Below are positions 1 to 9,644 of a DNA stretch of 64,000 bases, in pieces. The DNA lies in assembly GCF_002917105.1 (NCBI RefSeq), contig NZ_PQFZ01000002.1, positions 310,001 through 374,000 of the forward strand. The letters are read 5' to 3'. The stretch is from Allobosea psychrotolerans. GTDB taxonomy: Bacteria > Pseudomonadota > Alphaproteobacteria > Rhizobiales > Beijerinckiaceae. The notes under the pieces were generated by a model. It did not search any database and was not told the DNA's origin. It saw nothing but the letters and a program-made list of their open reading frames with translations. Numbering within the stretch: the stretch's first letter is position 1; each line of letters begins with the position of its first letter. The translations under genes and the position numbers were made by a program.

Positions 1-1022
1 TTTCGCTGCCGGCGCTGGTCGCAGGCATCGCGCCGGTCGCGCTGTTCATGGCGACGCTCTACACGCTGAACCGGTTGAACAGCGATTCCGAGCTGATCGT
101 GATGAACGCAGCCGGCGTCGCGCCCCATCGCCTGACGCGGCCGTTCATCGTCCTGACGATCGCGACCTCGCTGATCGTCTGCTGGATGACGCTGTCTGTG
201 ATGCCGGCGGGATTTCGCATGCTGCGCGACCTGATCACGCTGATCCGCGCGGATTTCGTCGCGAACGTGGTCAAGGAGGGCCAGTTCGTCTCGCTCGATT
301 CGGGGGTGACCTTCCATTACCGCGAGAAATCGGGAGACGCACTGGTCGGCATCTTCATGCAGGACAGGCGCGATCCGAAGCAGCCTTCGATCTATATCGC
401 CGAGCGCGGACGCACCGTCGATGTCGACGGCAACAGCTTCCTGATGCTGGAAAAGGGCACGATCCAGCGCGAAAATCGTCAGGATACGACCTCGATCATC
501 TCGTTCGAGCGCTACGCGCTCAACCTGTCGGCGCTGTCGGGCGATCCTACGGGAGGGGCCGGCGAAGGCGATGGCGACAAGGTCACCTACAAGCCGCGCG
601 AACGCTCGACCTGGGCGCTGCTGAACCAGGACCCCAATGAGAGCTATTACAAGCTCCAGGAGGGACGTTTCCGTGCCGAACTGCACAACAGGCTGTCGGC
701 CCCGCTCTACCCGATCGCCTTCATGCTGATCGCCTTTGCGGCGATCGGCGAGGCGCGCACCACACGTCAGGGCCGCGCAGTCGCGCTCCAATCCGCCATC
801 CTCATCGTCAGTGCGACGCGCATCGGCGCTTACGCCGCCTGGACGGCGAGCGTCAGATCAAGCTTCGCGGTCTGGCTGCTCTATATCCTGCCGCTGGCCG
901 CAATCGTTATCTCGGTTTCGCTGATCGTCTTCGGCCAAAGGCTGCGGCCTTTCCTGGGACGCCTCACGGCGCCCTTGTTCGCGCCGTTCAACCTGCTCGC
1001 AGCAAGGCTTCGGCGCGCCTGA
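1..1022 (+). CDS. lptF: LPS export ABC transporter permease LptF (5' end outside window)
   Basis: Inner-membrane permease that, with LptG and the LptB ATPase, extracts lipopolysaccharide from the membrane and passes it to the periplasmic bridge. The reading frame is open from base 3, before the first ATG at 48, so the true start and the first transmembrane segments lie upstream of the window. The visible part has the family layout: helices near the start, a central periplasmic jellyroll-like region (FHYREKSGDALVGIFMQD, with an ERG turn), and closing helices carrying the LHNRLSAPLYPIAFMLIAF signature. Its TGA shares a base with the ATG of lptG (TGATG), which implies translational coupling. The identification is firm; only the length is unknown. 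Confidence 0.93.
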   Translation, partial: SLPALVAGIAPVALFMATLYTLNRLNSDSELIVMNAAGVAPHRLTRPFIVLTIATSLIVCWMTLSVMPAGFRMLRDLITLIRADFVANVVKEGQFVSLDSGVTFHYREKSGDALVGIFMQDRRDPKQPSIYIAERGRTVDVDGNSFLMLEKGTIQRENRQDTTSIISFERYALNLSALSGDPTGGAGEGDGDKVTYKPRERSTWALLNQDPNESYYKLQEGRFRAELHNRLSAPLYPIAFMLIAFAAIGEARTTRQGRAVALQSAILIVSATRIGAYAAWTASVRSSFAVWLLYILPLAAIVISVSLIVFGQRLRPFLGRLTAPLFAPFNLLAARLRRA

Positions 1023-2110
1023 TGCTTCTGATCTCGACCTTTGGCCGCTATCTGACAAAGCGGTTCGCACGCGCCATCCTCGGCGTCTTCAGCACGTTCT
1101 TCTTCCTGATCGGAACGCTCGACTTCGTCGAGCTGATGCGGCGTGCGGGCGATTCGCCCATCGCCACGACGCCGCTGATCATCCAGCTCGCGCTCTACCG
1201 TGCGCCGGCGGTCGCCGAGCAGATCTTTCCGTTCGCGGCGCTGTTTGGCGGCATGTTCGCGCTGCTGACGCTGAGCCGGAAGCTCGAGCTCGTCGTCGCA
1301 CGCTCGGTCGGCGTCTCGGCCTGGCAATTCCTGCAACCCGCGGCCCTCGTGGCCGTGGTCATCGGGCTGGTCTCGATCCTGATATACAACCCCGTGGCGG
1401 CCGAGCTGAAGCGCAAGGCCACCGCGCTCGAACTGCGGCTGTTCGCCCGCACCGGCCAGACGGCCAGCGGTCAGGACATCTGGATGCGGCAACGCAGCAT
1501 CGACGGCCAGGCGATCATCCGCGCCGCCGGCGCGCTGCCGGACGGCGACGGCCTCTCCGACGTCGCGATCTTCAATTTCGATGCCAATGGCGGCTTCGTC
1601 GAGCGGATCGACGCGAAACGCGCCGTGCTCTATCGAGGGCACTGGGAACTCACCGATGCGCGTGTGATCTCCGCCATGGAAGAGCCGCAAAACTACAAGA
1701 CCTACCTGCTCGCGACCACGCTGGAGCCCGAGCAGATGCGGCAAAGCTTCACACCGCCCGACGCCGTCGGCTTCTGGGCGATGCCCACGGTGATCGAAAG
1801 AACGCAGCGCGCCGGGCTCGATACGACACGCTATGAACTGCGCTATCAGTCACTTAAGGCGCGCCCCCTGCTGCTCGTCGCCATGGTTTTGGTCGCTGCG
1901 TCCGTTTCCTTAAGATTTTTCCGGTTTGGTGGGGTAACTAGACTGGTGATAGGTGGCGTGGCGGCCGGCTTCGTGCTGTATGTTGCGACGCAGCTGTCGG
2001 AGGAGCTCGGATCGTCGGGAATCGTCAATCCGATCGTCGCCGCGTGGCTGCCTGCGGCCGTCGGAACGATGCTGGGAGCCTTGGCCCTCCTTCATCAGGA
2101 AGATGGGTAA
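1022..2110 (+). CDS. lptG: LPS export ABC transporter permease LptG
   Basis: Partner of LptF in the LptB2FG exporter. The protein has 362 residues, normal for the family. An N-terminal helix (FGRYLTKRFARAILGVFSTF) and two more helices precede a large periplasmic domain of about 170 residues, followed by three closing helices. The start ATG overlaps the lptF stop by one base. Only 36 bp separate it from lptD, so the three LPS-export genes are probably cotranscribed. Nothing looks damaged. Confidence 0.95.
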   Translation: MLLISTFGRYLTKRFARAILGVFSTFFFLIGTLDFVELMRRAGDSPIATTPLIIQLALYRAPAVAEQIFPFAALFGGMFALLTLSRKLELVVARSVGVSAWQFLQPAALVAVVIGLVSILIYNPVAAELKRKATALELRLFARTGQTASGQDIWMRQRSIDGQAIIRAAGALPDGDGLSDVAIFNFDANGGFVERIDAKRAVLYRGHWELTDARVISAMEEPQNYKTYLLATTLEPEQMRQSFTPPDAVGFWAMPTVIERTQRAGLDTTRYELRYQSLKARPLLLVAMVLVAASVSLRFFRFGGVTRLVIGGVAAGFVLYVATQLSEELGSSGIVNPIVAAWLPAAVGTMLGALALLHQEDG

Positions 2111-2146
2111 GAGTACTGTGCCTATGGTTAATTTAGGATTGAGCGT

Positions 2147-4720
2147 ATGAATGTGGGCGTGAGACGCATGGCGCGCTTTGCTACGGCGACCGCCCTCGCC
2201 TCGAGCTTGGCCTATATGCTGACGGCCGGCGGCATCGCCGTCGCGCAAGCGCCTGCTGCTGCCCAGAATTCCGCCGGGGCCAAATCGCAAGCCGGAGCCA
2301 AACCGCAGGAGCGGATGGTCGTCGATGCCCGCGAACTGGTCTACGACAAGGACAACAACACCGTTTCCGCCGTCGGCGATGTCCAGATCCTCTATCAGGG
2401 ACGGACGATCGAGGCCGACAAGGTTGTCTATGACCGTGCCAGCAAGCGCGTGATCGCCACCGGGAACGCCCGGATCACCGAGACCAACGGTACGGTCATC
2501 AGCGGCGACCATTTCAACCTGACCGACGATTTCCGCGACGGCTTCATCGATTCGCTGCGCGTGGTGAATCCCGACAAGACGCGGTTTACCGCGCCGCGCG
2601 GCGAGCGTACCGACGGCGAGACCTTCATCTTCGACAAGGGCATCTACACGGCTTGCGAGCCCTGCAAGGACAATCCGGAAAGACCGCCGCTCTGGCAGGT
2701 GCGGGCCGCGCGGATCATCCACAAGAAGTCAGAGCAGACGATCTATTACGAGGATGCGCGCCTCGAATTTCTCGGCGTGCCGATGGCCTATGTGCCGTAC
2801 ATGTCGGGTCCGGATTCGACGGTGAAGCGGAAATCCGGCTTCCTCTCGCCGAAGTTCCTGAATACGGGGGCGCTCGGCTATGGCGTCGGCCTGCCATATT
2901 TCCTGAATTTGGCGCCCGATTACGACCTGACCATCACGCCGACCTATCTGACGCGCCAGGGCCTGCTCGGCCAGGTGGAATGGCGCCAGCGTCTCGTCAA
3001 CGGCGCCTACAAGATCCGCGCCACGGGCATTTTCCAGCAGGACAAGTCCGCGTTCCTGGCAACGCCGCTGGGCGCCGGCGACAAGGAGTTCCGCGGGTCG
3101 ATCGAATCGAACGGCAAGTTCTACCTGAACCCGCGCTGGTCGTTCGGCTGGAACGTGGCGATGTCGACCGACCGCTGGTTCTACAAGAACTACCGGATCA
3201 CCAACGAAAGCATCAGCTCGACGACCTATTTGCAGGAGTCGATCTCGACGGTCTATCTCAACGGGCAAAGCGAGACGGCCTGGTTCGACATGCGCGGCTA
3301 CTATTTCCAGCCGCTGACCTCGACCGATTGGCAGAAACAGCAGCCGGTGGTGCTGCCGGTCATCGATTATGACAAGCGCGTCAACAAACCGTCCTTCCTC
3401 GGCGGCGAATTGACCTTCAACGCCAATGTCACCGCCCTGCACCGCGATGCGACGGCCTACCAGCAAATCCCGAACCAGAACACTTATCTGGTCACCGGCA
3501 AGACAAGCGCCGGCACCTCCTATTCATTATATGATGGCTGCGCCGTCTATCAGAAGAGCACCTGCCTGGTACGCGGCCTCGCCGGCAATACCGCGCGTGC
3601 CACGGCGGAAGTGTCCTGGCGGCGCAATTTCATCGATCCGATCGGCCAGGTCTGGACGCCTTATGCCTCGCTGCGGGCCGATGTGTTCTCGATCAACCCA
3701 TCGACGACCGGCTACGCCAATGCCAATGCGACGACGATCGCCGACACCTCGGACGAGATGTTCGGCCGGGCGATGCCGGCGATCGGCCTGATGTACCGCT
3801 ACCCGTTCGTCGCCAAGACGAGCTGGGGGACGCATATCATCGAGCCGGTCGCGCAGATCATCGCACGCCCGAACGAGACGAGCAGCCTGCGCGTCGCGAA
3901 CGAAGATTCCCAGAGCCTGGTCTTCGACGACACCAACCTGTTCGAATGGAGCAGCAAGTTCTCGGGATATGACCGGCTAGAAGGCGGAACGCGCGCCAAT
4001 GTCGGCGCCCGCTATACCGGTCGCTTTGGCACCGATGGCTATGCCAACGCCTTGTTCGGACAATCCTACAGCATCGCTGGACGCAATTCCTTCGCTCGCG
4101 GGGATCTGATCAATACCGGGCTCGATTCCGGCCTCGACACCGCCCGCTCGGATTACGTCGCGCGCGCCCAGATCTCGCCCTTCAAGAATTTCGTCCTGAC
4201 GGGCGCGGCTCGCCTGAACGAGAGCACCTTCGAGGCACAGCGCATCGACGCGGGGGCGACCTATAGCAACAGCATCTTCTCCGCGACGGTCGGTTATGGC
4301 CGCTATGAGCCGCAGCCCGATCTCGGTATCCCGCGCCGGCGCGAAGGCCTGTCGCTCAACGGCTCGGTCCTGGTCGCACAGAACTGGCGCGTGCGGGCCG
4401 GCGTGCTGTTCGACCTCGACAAGTACAAATACGACCGCGAAGTCTGGCGCGCCAGCTATGCTGCGGGGACCGCGACCATCGCCACTTACCCGAACACGGG
4501 TCCGCTCCAGACGGCCTCGACCTCGTTCGGCGTGAACTACACCGACGAATGCACCATTTTCGACGTCAGCTACACGCAGAACTACGCTGACAAGCAGGTC
4601 TCCGGCACAACGAAAGATACCCGCACGATCATGTTCAAGCTCGAGCTCAAGACGCTCGGACAGATCACCTATTCCCAGAATCTCGGCGGCTCTTCGACCG
4701 GCGATGGCGTCAGCCAGTGA
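2147..4720 (+). CDS. lptD: LPS assembly outer-membrane protein LptD
   Basis: Outer-membrane barrel that, with LptE, inserts LPS into the outer leaflet. The 857 residues start with a signal peptide (basic [10 protein letters not shown], hydrophobic stretch, cleavage near AVAQA). An OstA/LptA-like domain follows, at about residues 60-210 ([20 protein letters not shown]), and then a long barrel rich in aromatic and polar strands. The CEPCKDNP pair around residue 175 matches the N-terminal cysteines of the family; [13 protein letters not shown] near the end holds a C-terminal cysteine. AGGA lies 8 bases before the ATG. surA, which often follows lptD in this order, is absent. Confidence 0.95.
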   Translation: MNVGVRRMARFATATALASSLAYMLTAGGIAVAQAPAAAQNSAGAKSQAGAKPQERMVVDARELVYDKDNNTVSAVGDVQILYQGRTIEADKVVYDRASKRVIATGNARITETNGTVISGDHFNLTDDFRDGFIDSLRVVNPDKTRFTAPRGERTDGETFIFDKGIYTACEPCKDNPERPPLWQVRAARIIHKKSEQTIYYEDARLEFLGVPMAYVPYMSGPDSTVKRKSGFLSPKFLNTGALGYGVGLPYFLNLAPDYDLTITPTYLTRQGLLGQVEWRQRLVNGAYKIRATGIFQQDKSAFLATPLGAGDKEFRGSIESNGKFYLNPRWSFGWNVAMSTDRWFYKNYRITNESISSTTYLQESISTVYLNGQSETAWFDMRGYYFQPLTSTDWQKQQPVVLPVIDYDKRVNKPSFLGGELTFNANVTALHRDATAYQQIPNQNTYLVTGKTSAGTSYSLYDGCAVYQKSTCLVRGLAGNTARATAEVSWRRNFIDPIGQVWTPYASLRADVFSINPSTTGYANANATTIADTSDEMFGRAMPAIGLMYRYPFVAKTSWGTHIIEPVAQIIARPNETSSLRVANEDSQSLVFDDTNLFEWSSKFSGYDRLEGGTRANVGARYTGRFGTDGYANALFGQSYSIAGRNSFARGDLINTGLDSGLDTARSDYVARAQISPFKNFVLTGAARLNESTFEAQRIDAGATYSNSIFSATVGYGRYEPQPDLGIPRRREGLSLNGSVLVAQNWRVRAGVLFDLDKYKYDREVWRASYAAGTATIATYPNTGPLQTASTSFGVNYTDECTIFDVSYTQNYADKQVSGTTKDTRTIMFKLELKTLGQITYSQNLGGSSTGDGVSQ

Positions 4721-4754
4721 CGCCGACTGGCATCGCCCCCTCGCGGAGGTAACG

Positions 4755-5771
4755 GTGCCAGCGCCACCACTGGCCCTGACGCAGGGCGACCCGGCCGGAA
4801 TCGGCCCCGAACTCGCATTGCTGGCCTGGCGGGAACGCCAGCAGCGCGCGTTACCCGCCTTCGCCTGCATCACGGATATCGACCATCTCGCGCAGACCGC
4901 GCAGAGGCTCGGGCTCGATGTCCCGCTGATCTCCTGCGAATGGGATGCGGTGAACCGCTGCTTCGCGAAGGCCTTGCCTGTCATCGCGCATGGTCATGCC
5001 GTTACAGCAATGCCGGGACGGCCAGACCAGGCGTCGGCCGCCGGCACGATCGGCTCGATCACCTCCGCGGTCGCAGCTGTGAGGCAAGGACAGGCATCGG
5101 CCGTCGTCACCAGCCCGATCGCCAAATCCGTGCTCTACGCCGCAGGCTTCGCTCATCCCGGCCATACGGAATTCCTCGCGCATCTCGCCGCCGATGGTGG
5201 TGCGCCGCTTCACCCGGTCATGATGCTGTGGTGCGAGGACCTCGCGGTCGTTCCCGTCACGATCCATATCCCGCTGCGGTCGGTCCCGGATGCACTGACG
5301 CAGGACCTGATCGTCGAAACCGGCCGGATTGTTGCCGGAGAATTGTCGCGCCGTTTCGGCATCGCCGCCCCCCGCATAGCGGTGAGCGGCCTGAACCCGC
5401 ATGCCGGAGAAGGCGGCGCGCTCGGGCGCGAAGACGATGAGGTGGTCGCGCCTGCCATCGCGAGGTTGCGGGCGTTGGGCATCGAGGCGCGCGGCCCCTA
5501 CCCGGCCGACACGATGTTCCACGCCCGGGCGCGCGCCGGCTATGATGTCGCGCTGGCGATGTACCATGACCAGGCGCTGATCCCGATCAAGACGATCGCC
5601 TTCGACGAGGGGGTGAACGTCACGCTCGGCTTGCCCTTCATCCGAACCTCTCCGGACCACGGCACCGCCTTCGACATTGCCGGGCAAGGCATCGCCCGGC
5701 CGGACAGCCTCTGCGCTGCGCTGCGGCTTGCCGCACGCATGGCGGCGCAACCCGCGCAGGCTTCGGCGTGA
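4755..5771 (+). CDS. pdxA: 4-hydroxythreonine-4-phosphate dehydrogenase PdxA
   Basis: Oxidises 4-phosphooxy-L-threonine in the DXP-dependent pyridoxal 5'-phosphate pathway; cytoplasmic and metal dependent. [15 protein letters not shown] at the N-terminus, GHTEFLAHL in the middle, and [10 protein letters not shown] followed by [16 protein letters not shown] are the family signatures; histidines in these and in HIPLR fit the metal and substrate site. I chose the GTG at 4755 because GGAGGT stands four bases before it and gives 338 residues. An in-frame ATG at 4704, inside lptD, would add 17 residues but has no clear ribosome site. Its stop overlaps the rsmA start. Confidence 0.94.
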   Translation: MPAPPLALTQGDPAGIGPELALLAWRERQQRALPAFACITDIDHLAQTAQRLGLDVPLISCEWDAVNRCFAKALPVIAHGHAVTAMPGRPDQASAAGTIGSITSAVAAVRQGQASAVVTSPIAKSVLYAAGFAHPGHTEFLAHLAADGGAPLHPVMMLWCEDLAVVPVTIHIPLRSVPDALTQDLIVETGRIVAGELSRRFGIAAPRIAVSGLNPHAGEGGALGREDDEVVAPAIARLRALGIEARGPYPADTMFHARARAGYDVALAMYHDQALIPIKTIAFDEGVNVTLGLPFIRTSPDHGTAFDIAGQGIARPDSLCAALRLAARMAAQPAQASA

Positions 5772-6616
5772 GCCAGATCGACACCCTGCCGCCCCTGCGC
5801 GATGTGGTCGAGCGCCATGGGCTCATGGCTCAGAAAGCGCTCGGGCAGAACTTCCTGTTCGACCTCAACCTGACCGGACGGATCGCGCGGGCGGCCGGCC
5901 CGCTGGAGGGCGAAACCGTGGTCGAGATCGGGCCAGGCCCCGGCGGGTTGACGCGCGCGCTGCTGGCCAATGGAGCCTGCCGGGTGATCGCGATCGAGCG
6001 CGACCGGCGCTGCCTGCCGGCCCTGGCGGAGATCGCCGCGCATTACCCCGGCCGTCTGGAGGTCATCGACGGTGACGCATTGGCTGTCGATCTCAGATCG
6101 CATCTCGCCGGCAAACCGGCCCGCATCGTCGCGAACCTGCCCTATAATATCGGTACACCGCTGCTCGTGGGCTGGCTTAGCCTCGACCCCTGGCCGCCCT
6201 GGTGGCAATCGCTGACGCTGATGTTCCAGCGCGAGGTCGCCGAGCGGATCGTGGCGACGCCCGAGGAGCGCGCCGATTACGGCCGGCTGGCCGTGCTGTG
6301 CAACTGGCTTTGCGAGACAAAGATCCTGTTCGACGTGCCGCGCACCGCTTTCGTGCCCCAGCCGAAGATCACCTCCTCGATCGTGCAGCTGGTTCCGCGC
6401 GCTGCGCCGGAGCCCTGCGACCGGCGCCTGCTCGAGCGGATCACGCTTGCCGCCTTCGGCCAGCGGCGCAAGATGCTGCGCCAGAGCCTGAAGCCAATCC
6501 TGTCGGATCCGCTGCCGCTGATCGAGGAAGCCGGACTTGCGCCGACGGCCCGGGCCGAGGAAATTCCGGTCTCGGGCTTCGTGCGGCTCGCCAACGCCTT
6601 GGCGCGGCGACGCTGA
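5768..6616 (+). CDS. rsmA: 16S rRNA dimethyladenosine transferase RsmA (KsgA)
   Basis: Dimethylates the two adjacent adenosines in the 3'-terminal helix of 16S rRNA, a late step of 30S maturation. The 282-residue protein shows [10 protein letters not shown] at the start, the SAM-binding [15 protein letters not shown], and the catalytic [11 protein letters not shown] motif; [11 protein letters not shown] marks the C-terminal RNA-binding part. The GTG start overlaps the pdxA stop by three bases, and pdxA-rsmA is a conserved pair. A palindrome at 6621-6654 follows the stop. Confidence 0.95.
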   Translation: MSQIDTLPPLRDVVERHGLMAQKALGQNFLFDLNLTGRIARAAGPLEGETVVEIGPGPGGLTRALLANGACRVIAIERDRRCLPALAEIAAHYPGRLEVIDGDALAVDLRSHLAGKPARIVANLPYNIGTPLLVGWLSLDPWPPWWQSLTLMFQREVAERIVATPEERADYGRLAVLCNWLCETKILFDVPRTAFVPQPKITSSIVQLVPRAAPEPCDRRLLERITLAAFGQRRKMLRQSLKPILSDPLPLIEEAGLAPTARAEEIPVSGFVRLANALARRR

Positions 6617-6620
6617 TTGG

Positions 6621-6654
6621 AGCAGTATCCGATCCAATAGGATTGGATACTGCT
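6621..6654. repeat. Near-perfect palindrome after rsmA
   Basis: AGCAGTATCC at 6621-6630 is matched exactly by GGATACTGCT at 6645-6654, with partial pairing continuing inward around a short AATA loop. It sits five bases after the rsmA stop and could act as a transcript-end hairpin, although there is no run of T after it. Its size resembles the left-hand hairpin of the mosaic repeats elsewhere in the window. Confidence 0.6.
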
Positions 6655-6737
6655 AACGCGGCTTCTTCACGCGCCCCAATGTCCACGTCGCTCAAAAATG
6701 CTCTGGGCAAGATGCCGGTCGCCAAGGCCTTGATCTT

Positions 6738-6782
6738 GCATCGGATCGCCCGAAAACCGGCTCCGGGGTTTCGGGCCGATGC
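6738..6782. repeat. Mosaic intergenic repeat, short form, copy 1
   Basis: An inverted repeat with GCATCGG and CCGATGC at the ends, CCCGAAA and TTTCGGG inside, and ACCGGCTCC near the centre. The same plan recurs at 7826-7866 and 50768-50814, and the core is shared with the long copies at 9448 and 61656. It lies just upstream of the ribosome site of the binding-protein gene. Confidence 0.7.
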
Positions 6783-6810
6783 TCTGGTTCGCCGTCAGGA
6801 GGTCGCGCCG

Positions 6811-7806
6811 ATGCGCCGCGCCATCGCGTCCTTGTTGATCTGCATCACGGTCGCGGCCGGTTTGGCGGGTGCCGACCCGACCGAGGCCCAGCCGACGGAT
6901 TATCCAATGAGGCCGGTCAGGATCGTCGTCGGCTTCGCGGCGGGCGGCGCGCCCGATGCGCTTGCCCGCATCGTCGCCGAGAAGCTGACGCAACGCTGGG
7001 GCAAGCCGGTCATAGTCGAGAACCGGGTCGGCGCCCAAGGTAACACCGCCATGGCGGCCGTCGCCAAGGCGGAGGCTGACGGCTACACGCTGGCGCTGAT
7101 GCCGGTCGGCAATGCAGCAGTCAATCCGGCGCTGTTTGCCAATCTGCCCTATGATCCGGTCAAGGATTTCGCCCCGATCACGCAGATCGCCAGCGTCGAG
7201 AACGTGCTGGTCGTTGCCTCCGGATCACCGATCGCGACCGCGCAGGACATGCTCACGCGCGGGCGGCCCGGCCCGAACCAGCGAGGCCTGACTTACGCGT
7301 CTCCCGGCGCCGGGAGTCTGGCCCATCTCGCCGCCGAATTATTGGCCCGTTCGACCGGGATGTCGATGACACATGTGCCCTATCGAGGGGTCGCGCCGGC
7401 CCTGACCGATGTCCTGCGCGGCGATGTCGACCTGATCTTTGCACAGCTCTCAACCGCTAAGCCCTTGATCGATAGCGGCCAGTTGCGGGCGCTCGGGCTC
7501 GCCAGTGCGCAGCGCAGCCCGGTGATGCCCGAATTGCCGACCATCGCCGAGGCCGTCGGATTGCCGGGTTTCGAGGCCGTCTCCTGGTATGCGCTGATGG
7601 CGCCTGCGGCGACGCCGGCCTCGGTCGTTGCGAAGCTGAACGAAGCCGTGTCCCAGGCGATCAGATCCGCCGATGTAGCGGAGGCCATGCAGGCCCAGGG
7701 CGCAACGCCGATAGGTAATTCGCCAGCCGAGCTTTCCGCGGTGATCTCGGCCGACAGCGCACGCTGGTCCAAGCTCGTCCGCGACGCCGGCATCCAGCCG
7801 AACTGA
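6811..7806 (+). CDS. Tripartite tricarboxylate transporter-type substrate-binding protein (Bug/TctC family)
   Basis: Periplasmic binding protein of the Bug/TctC family, whose members capture small organic acids and other carboxylated compounds. The 331 residues begin with a signal peptide (MRRAIASLLICITVAAGLAGADP). YPMRPVRIVVGFAAGG follows, the family hallmark just after the mature N-terminus, with further typical stretches (NRVGAQGNTAMAAVAKAEADG, THVPYRGVAPALTDVLRGDV). AGGAGG at 6797-6802 fixes the start at 6811; the frame is open far upstream only because it shadows rsmA. No TctA or TctB membrane gene is visible here, so it is an orphan receptor and its ligand cannot be predicted. It converges on gmk. 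Confidence 0.88.
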   Translation: MRRAIASLLICITVAAGLAGADPTEAQPTDYPMRPVRIVVGFAAGGAPDALARIVAEKLTQRWGKPVIVENRVGAQGNTAMAAVAKAEADGYTLALMPVGNAAVNPALFANLPYDPVKDFAPITQIASVENVLVVASGSPIATAQDMLTRGRPGPNQRGLTYASPGAGSLAHLAAELLARSTGMSMTHVPYRGVAPALTDVLRGDVDLIFAQLSTAKPLIDSGQLRALGLASAQRSPVMPELPTIAEAVGLPGFEAVSWYALMAPAATPASVVAKLNEAVSQAIRSADVAEAMQAQGATPIGNSPAELSAVISADSARWSKLVRDAGIQPN

Positions 7807-7825
7807 CGCGCCGGAGCCGGATCGC

Positions 7826-7866
7826 GCATCGGTTCGAAAACCGGCTCCCGCTTTTCAGGCCGATGC
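7826..7866. repeat. Mosaic intergenic repeat, short form, copy 2
   Basis: GCATCGG at 7826-7832 pairs with CCGATGC at 7860-7866, and the inside contains GAAAACCGGCTCCCGCTTTTC. It fills the gap between the convergent binding-protein and gmk genes, where it could serve as a shared transcript end. It is close in sequence to the copy at 6738-6782, so the binding-protein gene is bracketed by two like copies. Confidence 0.7.
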
Positions 7867-7874
7867 TCTGGCTG

Positions 7875-8522
7875 CTACGGCAACGCCTCACCGAGCAGGC
7901 GATCGACGAAATCCTTGAGGCCGGTCGCCCGGCTGCGCTTCAGCCGCTCCGCCGTCAGGATCGCCTTGATCGATTCATAGGCCGCACCGAGATCATCATT
8001 GATGATGACGTAGTCGTACTTCTCCCAGCGCGCGATCTCGTCACGGGCGTTGCCTAGGCGCTTGGCGATGACCTCGGGAGCATCCTCGGCGCGGCGCACG
8101 AGCCTGGAGCGCAATTCGGCCATGGAAGGCGGCAGGATGAAAATGGTGACGACATCCTCGCGCGCTTTCTTGACGATCTGCTGGGTGCCCTGCCAGTCAA
8201 TGTCGAAGAGCACGTCCCGGCCATCGGCGAGCGACGTCTCGACATCCTTGCGCGGCGTACCATAGCCGTTGCCATGGACCTCGGCCCATTCCAGCAGCTC
8301 GTTATGCTGGCGCATGGCGTCGAACGTCGCGCGATCGATGAAACGATAATGCACGCCGTCGATCTCGGAGGGACGCTTGAGCCGCGTCGTCACCGAGATC
8401 GACAAATCAAGATTGTTCTCGTTCTGCGACAGATTGCGCGTCAGCGTCGACTTTCCCGCCCCGGACGGCGAGGACAGGATCAACATAAGCCCGCGACGGG
8501 CCGGGCGAACGGCGTCAGCCAT
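7875..8522 (-). CDS. gmk: Guanylate kinase
   Basis: Phosphorylates GMP to GDP with ATP. The 215 residues contain the Walker A loop ([16 protein letters not shown]) around residues 17-31, the GMP-binding stretch [17 protein letters not shown], and [11 protein letters not shown]. It is the last gene of the minus-strand series fabD to gmk, six bases after yicC. The yicC-gmk pair is conserved in alphaproteobacteria. Confidence 0.96.
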   Translation of the reverse strand: MADAVRPARRGLMLILSSPSGAGKSTLTRNLSQNENNLDLSISVTTRLKRPSEIDGVHYRFIDRATFDAMRQHNELLEWAEVHGNGYGTPRKDVETSLADGRDVLFDIDWQGTQQIVKKAREDVVTIFILPPSMAELRSRLVRRAEDAPEVIAKRLGNARDEIARWEKYDYVIINDDLGAAYESIKAILTAERLKRSRATGLKDFVDRLLGEALP

Positions 8523-8528
8523 CAGCGC

Positions 8529-9410
8529 TCACTCCACATTCTGCACCTGCTCGCGCATCTGATCGACGACGGTCCGCAGCTCCAGGCCAATCCGCGACAA
8601 GCCCGCATCACCCGCCTTGGCGCAAAGGGTCGAGGCCTCGCGACCGAACTCCTGCGAGAGGAAATCGAGCTTGCGACCGATCGCGCCGCCCTGGTCGAGC
8701 AACACCCGCAAGGCGGCGACATGAGCATGCAAACGGTCGACCTCCTCGCGGATATCGGCCTTTACCGCCAGCAGGGCCGCCTCCTGATGCAAGCGTTGCG
8801 GATCGAGCGCCGGGCTTGCCTCCATCAGCGCCTGCAACTGCGTGGCCAGTCGCTCACGGATCGCATCGACGCCGCGGGCGGGGTGGCTCTCGGCCTCGGC
8901 CGTGAGGCGGGCGATGCTGTCGCGATGCCCGCAGAGGACGGCTTCGAGCGCACGCCCCTCGCTTGCCCGCGCCTCCTTCAAGGCCAGCACGACGGCCTCC
9001 AGCCCCTTCAGCGCGGATGCCTCAACGGCTGCGAGCGCGTCCTGGGCTTCTTCGGTGAACTCAACCACGCCGCGAATGCCGAGCAGCCCGTCATAGGAGG
9101 CTGGTCGAATGGCATCCGATGCAGGCAGGCGTGATACCGCCTCCAGAAGCGTGGCGAGCGCCGTTTCGTTGATCCGCGGACGCGGCGGACCCGCATCGCT
9201 GGTCACCGTGAGGTTCACATGCAGGGTTCCACGCGAAAAAGCGCTGGAGATGCGCTTGCGCGCGGCCTCGGCAATGCTCTCGAAACCCGGCGGCACACGC
9301 ACACGCGCATCCAGGCCACGCCCGTTGACGCTGCGGATTTCCCAGGCCCAGGCATGGATGCCCACGGTGCCGGCGACGCGGGCAAATCCCGTCATGCTCT
9401 CGATGGCCAT
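8529..9410 (-). CDS. yicC: YicC family endoribonuclease
   Basis: Member of the YicC family; the E. coli protein is an endoribonuclease implicated in small-RNA turnover. The 293 residues have the YicC N-terminal motif (IESMTGFARVAG) and the C-terminal DUF1732 end (DFLSQEFGREASTLCAKA, then LRTVVDQMREQVQNVE). A long charged helical middle joins them. It lies six bases before gmk and 234 bp after mltG, and that gap holds a long mosaic repeat. The exact RNA targets in this organism are unknown. Confidence 0.92.
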   Translation of the reverse strand: MAIESMTGFARVAGTVGIHAWAWEIRSVNGRGLDARVRVPPGFESIAEAARKRISSAFSRGTLHVNLTVTSDAGPPRPRINETALATLLEAVSRLPASDAIRPASYDGLLGIRGVVEFTEEAQDALAAVEASALKGLEAVVLALKEARASEGRALEAVLCGHRDSIARLTAEAESHPARGVDAIRERLATQLQALMEASPALDPQRLHQEAALLAVKADIREEVDRLHAHVAALRVLLDQGGAIGRKLDFLSQEFGREASTLCAKAGDAGLSRIGLELRTVVDQMREQVQNVE

Positions 9411-9447
9411 GGAAATCCCTGTCTCTGCCGCAACAACGCGGCGGACC

Positions 9448-9572
9448 CTAGAGCCGGATGATGTCTGATGGAATCACGAAGTGATCCCATCAGACATCTG
9501 AATCCGTCTCTCATCCAAAAGTGAAAGCAGGATGCGAAAAACCGGTTCCCACTTTTTCGCCTCCTGCTCTAG
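9448..9572. repeat. Mosaic intergenic repeat, long form, copy 3
   Basis: Bounded by CTAGAGC (9448-9454) and GCTCTAG (9566-9572). The left half is a hairpin with arms GATGTCTGATGG and CCATCAGACATC. The right half is a hairpin with the core CGAAAAACCGGTTCCCACTT and flanks AGCAGGATG and CTCCTGCT. It lies between mltG and yicC. A second long copy at 61656-61785 shares the layout but has different, still complementary, left arms. Confidence 0.8.
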
Positions 9573-9644
9573 TGACAGGTATCCCGGCGAGCAAGGCTTG
9601 CCGCCGCCGCGTCCCGGTCCAGGATGTGGATAGAGCCCGGATGG

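Noticed and set aside
6202..6810. Long N-terminal extension of the Bug/TctC protein
   Set aside because: The frame upstream of 6811 is the shadow of rsmA and a repeat. The ribosome site and signal peptide place the start at 6811.
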